DNA from: Oscillospiraceae bacterium
Lineage (GTDB): Bacteria; Bacillota_A; Clostridia; Saccharofermentanales; Saccharofermentanaceae
Direction: 5' to 3'
Length of the DNA stretch: 6,035 bases
Assembly (NCBI GenBank): GCA_902791885.1
Contig: CADAXO010000165.1
Coordinates: forward strand, 1-6,035
Both the position numbers and the translations under genes were made by a program. The notes below the pieces were generated by a model. That model saw only the letters and a program-made list of their open reading frames with translations. It was not told the origin of the DNA and did not search any database. Positions within the stretch are counted from its first letter, which is position 1, and each line of letters opens with the position of its first letter. Shown here piece by piece: positions 4,941-6,035 of the stretch.

Positions 4941-5153
4941 TCAGTAGATGGTCTTTATCTCGTCGACCCCGCAGGCCGCCTTGAATTCTTCTATGTCGGA
5001 TTCATTCTTAATGAGCATAACGTCACGGTATCTTCCGCCGTTGATCTCCATGAATCCCGCTGTCTTCTCACCCGTGCAGATGCTGCTCTTGATCACGGGA
5101 ACTTCAGTTTCTTTATCGTAAGTGATCTTGTTGTTCTTCTTAAAGCCAAACAT
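4941..5153 (-). CDS. Small conserved protein of unknown function (MFGF type)
   Basis: This 70-aa soluble protein starts MFGFKKNNKITYDKETEVPVI and continues with the patterns SSICTGEKTAGF and RDVMLIKNESDIEEFKAACG. I recognise the pattern as a small protein recurring in Firmicutes, without known function; this is recollection, not a search. It has no signal peptide or membrane segment. Two cysteines (ICTG and ACG) are visible but do not form a metal-binding pair. The ATG overlaps the end of the upstream HAD gene by 14 bp and lies behind AAAGG within that gene, indicating translational coupling. The coupling, and the fact that the length and frame would otherwise be unremarkable, are the main reasons to accept this short gene. 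Confidence 0.85.
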   Translation of the reverse strand: MFGFKKNNKITYDKETEVPVIKSSICTGEKTAGFMEINGGRYRDVMLIKNESDIEEFKAACGVDEIKTIY

Positions 5154-5838
5154 CAGTGATTACCTTTATAAGTTCGTCATCCGAATAAACTGTATGATCC
5201 GGATGTCCTTCAATGTCCGTACGGCCTCTTCTGTCGATCCAGATAGTATGCCATCCCGCATTCATCGCACCTTCGATATCGTGCTTATACGAATCACCGA
5301 TCATCCAGATATCGGATGGGTTCAGTCCGAGTCTGTCTTCCATCATCCGGAAGATCTTAATGTCGGGTTTGGAGATACCGACGTCGCCTCCGACTATGAC
5401 CCTGTCTTCGGGTATCCACTTGGAAAGTCCCAGCATATTGAATTTACGCCATTGGTGGGACGACTTGCCGGCTGTTAAGACAGCAAGCTTATAATCTTCC
5501 AAATCCGATAATCTGTCCAATACGCTGATCATGCCGTCGTTAAGTCTTATATGACCCTGCGACTCATAATATGCTTCAGCCGCTTTAAGTCCGTCACCCT
5601 CGTTATAGGGCAGTCCCAAGGTCTTGAATGTCTCCTCATATCTCCAGCCGTTGCACTCGAGAGTCGTGATCTTACCGGCCTCCAGATCGGCGGTATTTAG
5701 ATCGCTCATCTCATAGAATATCCGGACGAATTCCTTCCGGTCAGGGATCTTAATCCCGAGCACATCCCCGGCCGCATCAGTGAACAGTTCCTGGCGGTTA
5801 TATAAAGTATCGTCTATATCGAAGACTATACCGGTCAT
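5140..5838 (-). CDS. HAD-superfamily phosphatase (phosphoglycolate phosphatase/5'-nucleotidase-like)
   Basis: This 232-aa cytoplasmic hydrolase has all four HAD motifs. Motif I is VFDIDDTLYN with nucleophile Asp7 and acid/base Asp9; motif II is VLTAG with Thr122; motif III is GISKPD with Lys157; motif IV is MIGDSYKHDIEGA with Asp182 and Asp187 for magnesium. Residues about 15-95 form a helical C1 cap of the kind found in phosphoglycolate phosphatases and YjjG-like nucleotidases, which dephosphorylate small sugar or nucleotide phosphates. The substrate cannot be told from the sequence. The ATG at 5836-5838 lies two bases after the stop of the flavin-protein gene; there is no strong Shine-Dalgarno site, so translation probably depends on ribosomes ending the upstream gene. 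The last 14 bp overlap the next gene. Confidence 0.93.
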   Translation of the reverse strand: MTGIVFDIDDTLYNRQELFTDAAGDVLGIKIPDRKEFVRIFYEMSDLNTADLEAGKITTLECNGWRYEETFKTLGLPYNEGDGLKAAEAYYESQGHIRLNDGMISVLDRLSDLEDYKLAVLTAGKSSHQWRKFNMLGLSKWIPEDRVIVGGDVGISKPDIKIFRMMEDRLGLNPSDIWMIGDSYKHDIEGAMNAGWHTIWIDRRGRTDIEGHPDHTVYSDDELIKVITDVWL

Positions 5839-5840
5839 TA

Positions 5841-6035
5841 TCAGAAATTGATTATCTTCGGAGCTTCAGTAAATGAAGAGAATGTGGCTGTTGCATTCTT
5901 AAAGTACAGAACTTCAGTGTTATCGTCTGTAGCAGAATACATACCCTTCAGTGAAGGATAGTTATCGAGCATATGCTCCTTCGCTTCAACTCTCTCGTCT
6001 CTTACGAGCTCGCCTGCGATTCGAAGCCACTTGCC
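5841..6035 (-). CDS. Pyridoxamine 5'-phosphate oxidase-like FMN protein, C-terminal part
   Basis: Only the last 64 residues are in the window, too few for a precise substrate call. They read GKWLRIAGELVRDER, then KEHMLDNYPSLKGMYSA, then TEVLYFKNATATFSSF and a final APKIINF. This is the typical C-terminal end of the small PNPOx-like split-barrel flavoproteins common in Clostridia: a strand with G-K-W-x-R, the helix ending in P-S-L-K-x-M-Y, then T-E-V-x-Y-x-x-x-A-T-A. Such proteins bind FMN, F420 or heme and are often of unknown function rather than true pyridoxine synthesis enzymes. The stop TGA (5841-5843) is followed after two bases by the HAD start, so it heads or continues the operon to the left. 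Confidence 0.85.
   Translation of the reverse strand, partial: GKWLRIAGELVRDERVEAKEHMLDNYPSLKGMYSATDDNTEVLYFKNATATFSSFTEAPKIINF

Overview
The window looks like a chromosomal segment of an anaerobic Firmicute of the class Clostridia. The base composition is moderate. Genes carry strong GGAGG-type ribosome binding sites, the trp gene is controlled by a T-box, a one-domain thiol glutathione peroxidase sits with an OhrR-type regulator, and a small MFGF protein of a kind I associate with Firmicutes is present. I cannot place it to genus from sequence alone.

Layout. Positions 1-731 (minus) hold the N-terminal part of anthranilate synthase component I (TrpE), cut by the window edge. Its 5' leader (about 732-1025) is a complete T-box riboswitch with a UGG (Trp) specifier, a T-box antiterminator, a mutually exclusive 14-bp terminator with a U-tract, and a sigma-A-type promoter at 1032-1060. 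Positions 1061-1235 are non-coding and unusually repetitive: three GACTACC/GGTAGTC copies, then TTGTCG-like motifs spaced at 10 and 20 bp. Next is an AT-richer plus-strand gene (1236-2009) for a PD-(D/E)XK nuclease-like protein that resembles an insertion among metabolic genes.

Positions 2011-2995 (minus) form a two-gene peroxide-defence operon: glutathione peroxidase followed, with a 26-bp overlap, by an OhrR/MarR-type thiol sensor. It has a consensus promoter (TTGACA-17-TATAAT) containing a dyad that could be the regulator's operator. Back to back with it, 3091-3843 (plus) encodes a membrane-anchored SGNH/GDSL hydrolase whose likely extended -10 promoter would start transcription at the A of the ATG, suggesting a leaderless mRNA.

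Positions 3856-6035 (minus) look like one transcription unit read right to left: the C-terminus of a pyridoxamine 5'-phosphate oxidase-like flavin protein, a HAD phosphatase (2-bp gap), a 70-aa conserved protein of unknown function (14-bp overlap) and an acidic lipoprotein made of two copies of one domain (26-bp gap). The lipoprotein and the SGNH gene converge.

No large undescribed system is evident. The least ordinary elements are the nuclease gene with its repeat-rich leader, the pairing of gpx with an OhrR-type regulator, the putative leaderless SGNH gene and the duplicated-domain lipoprotein.
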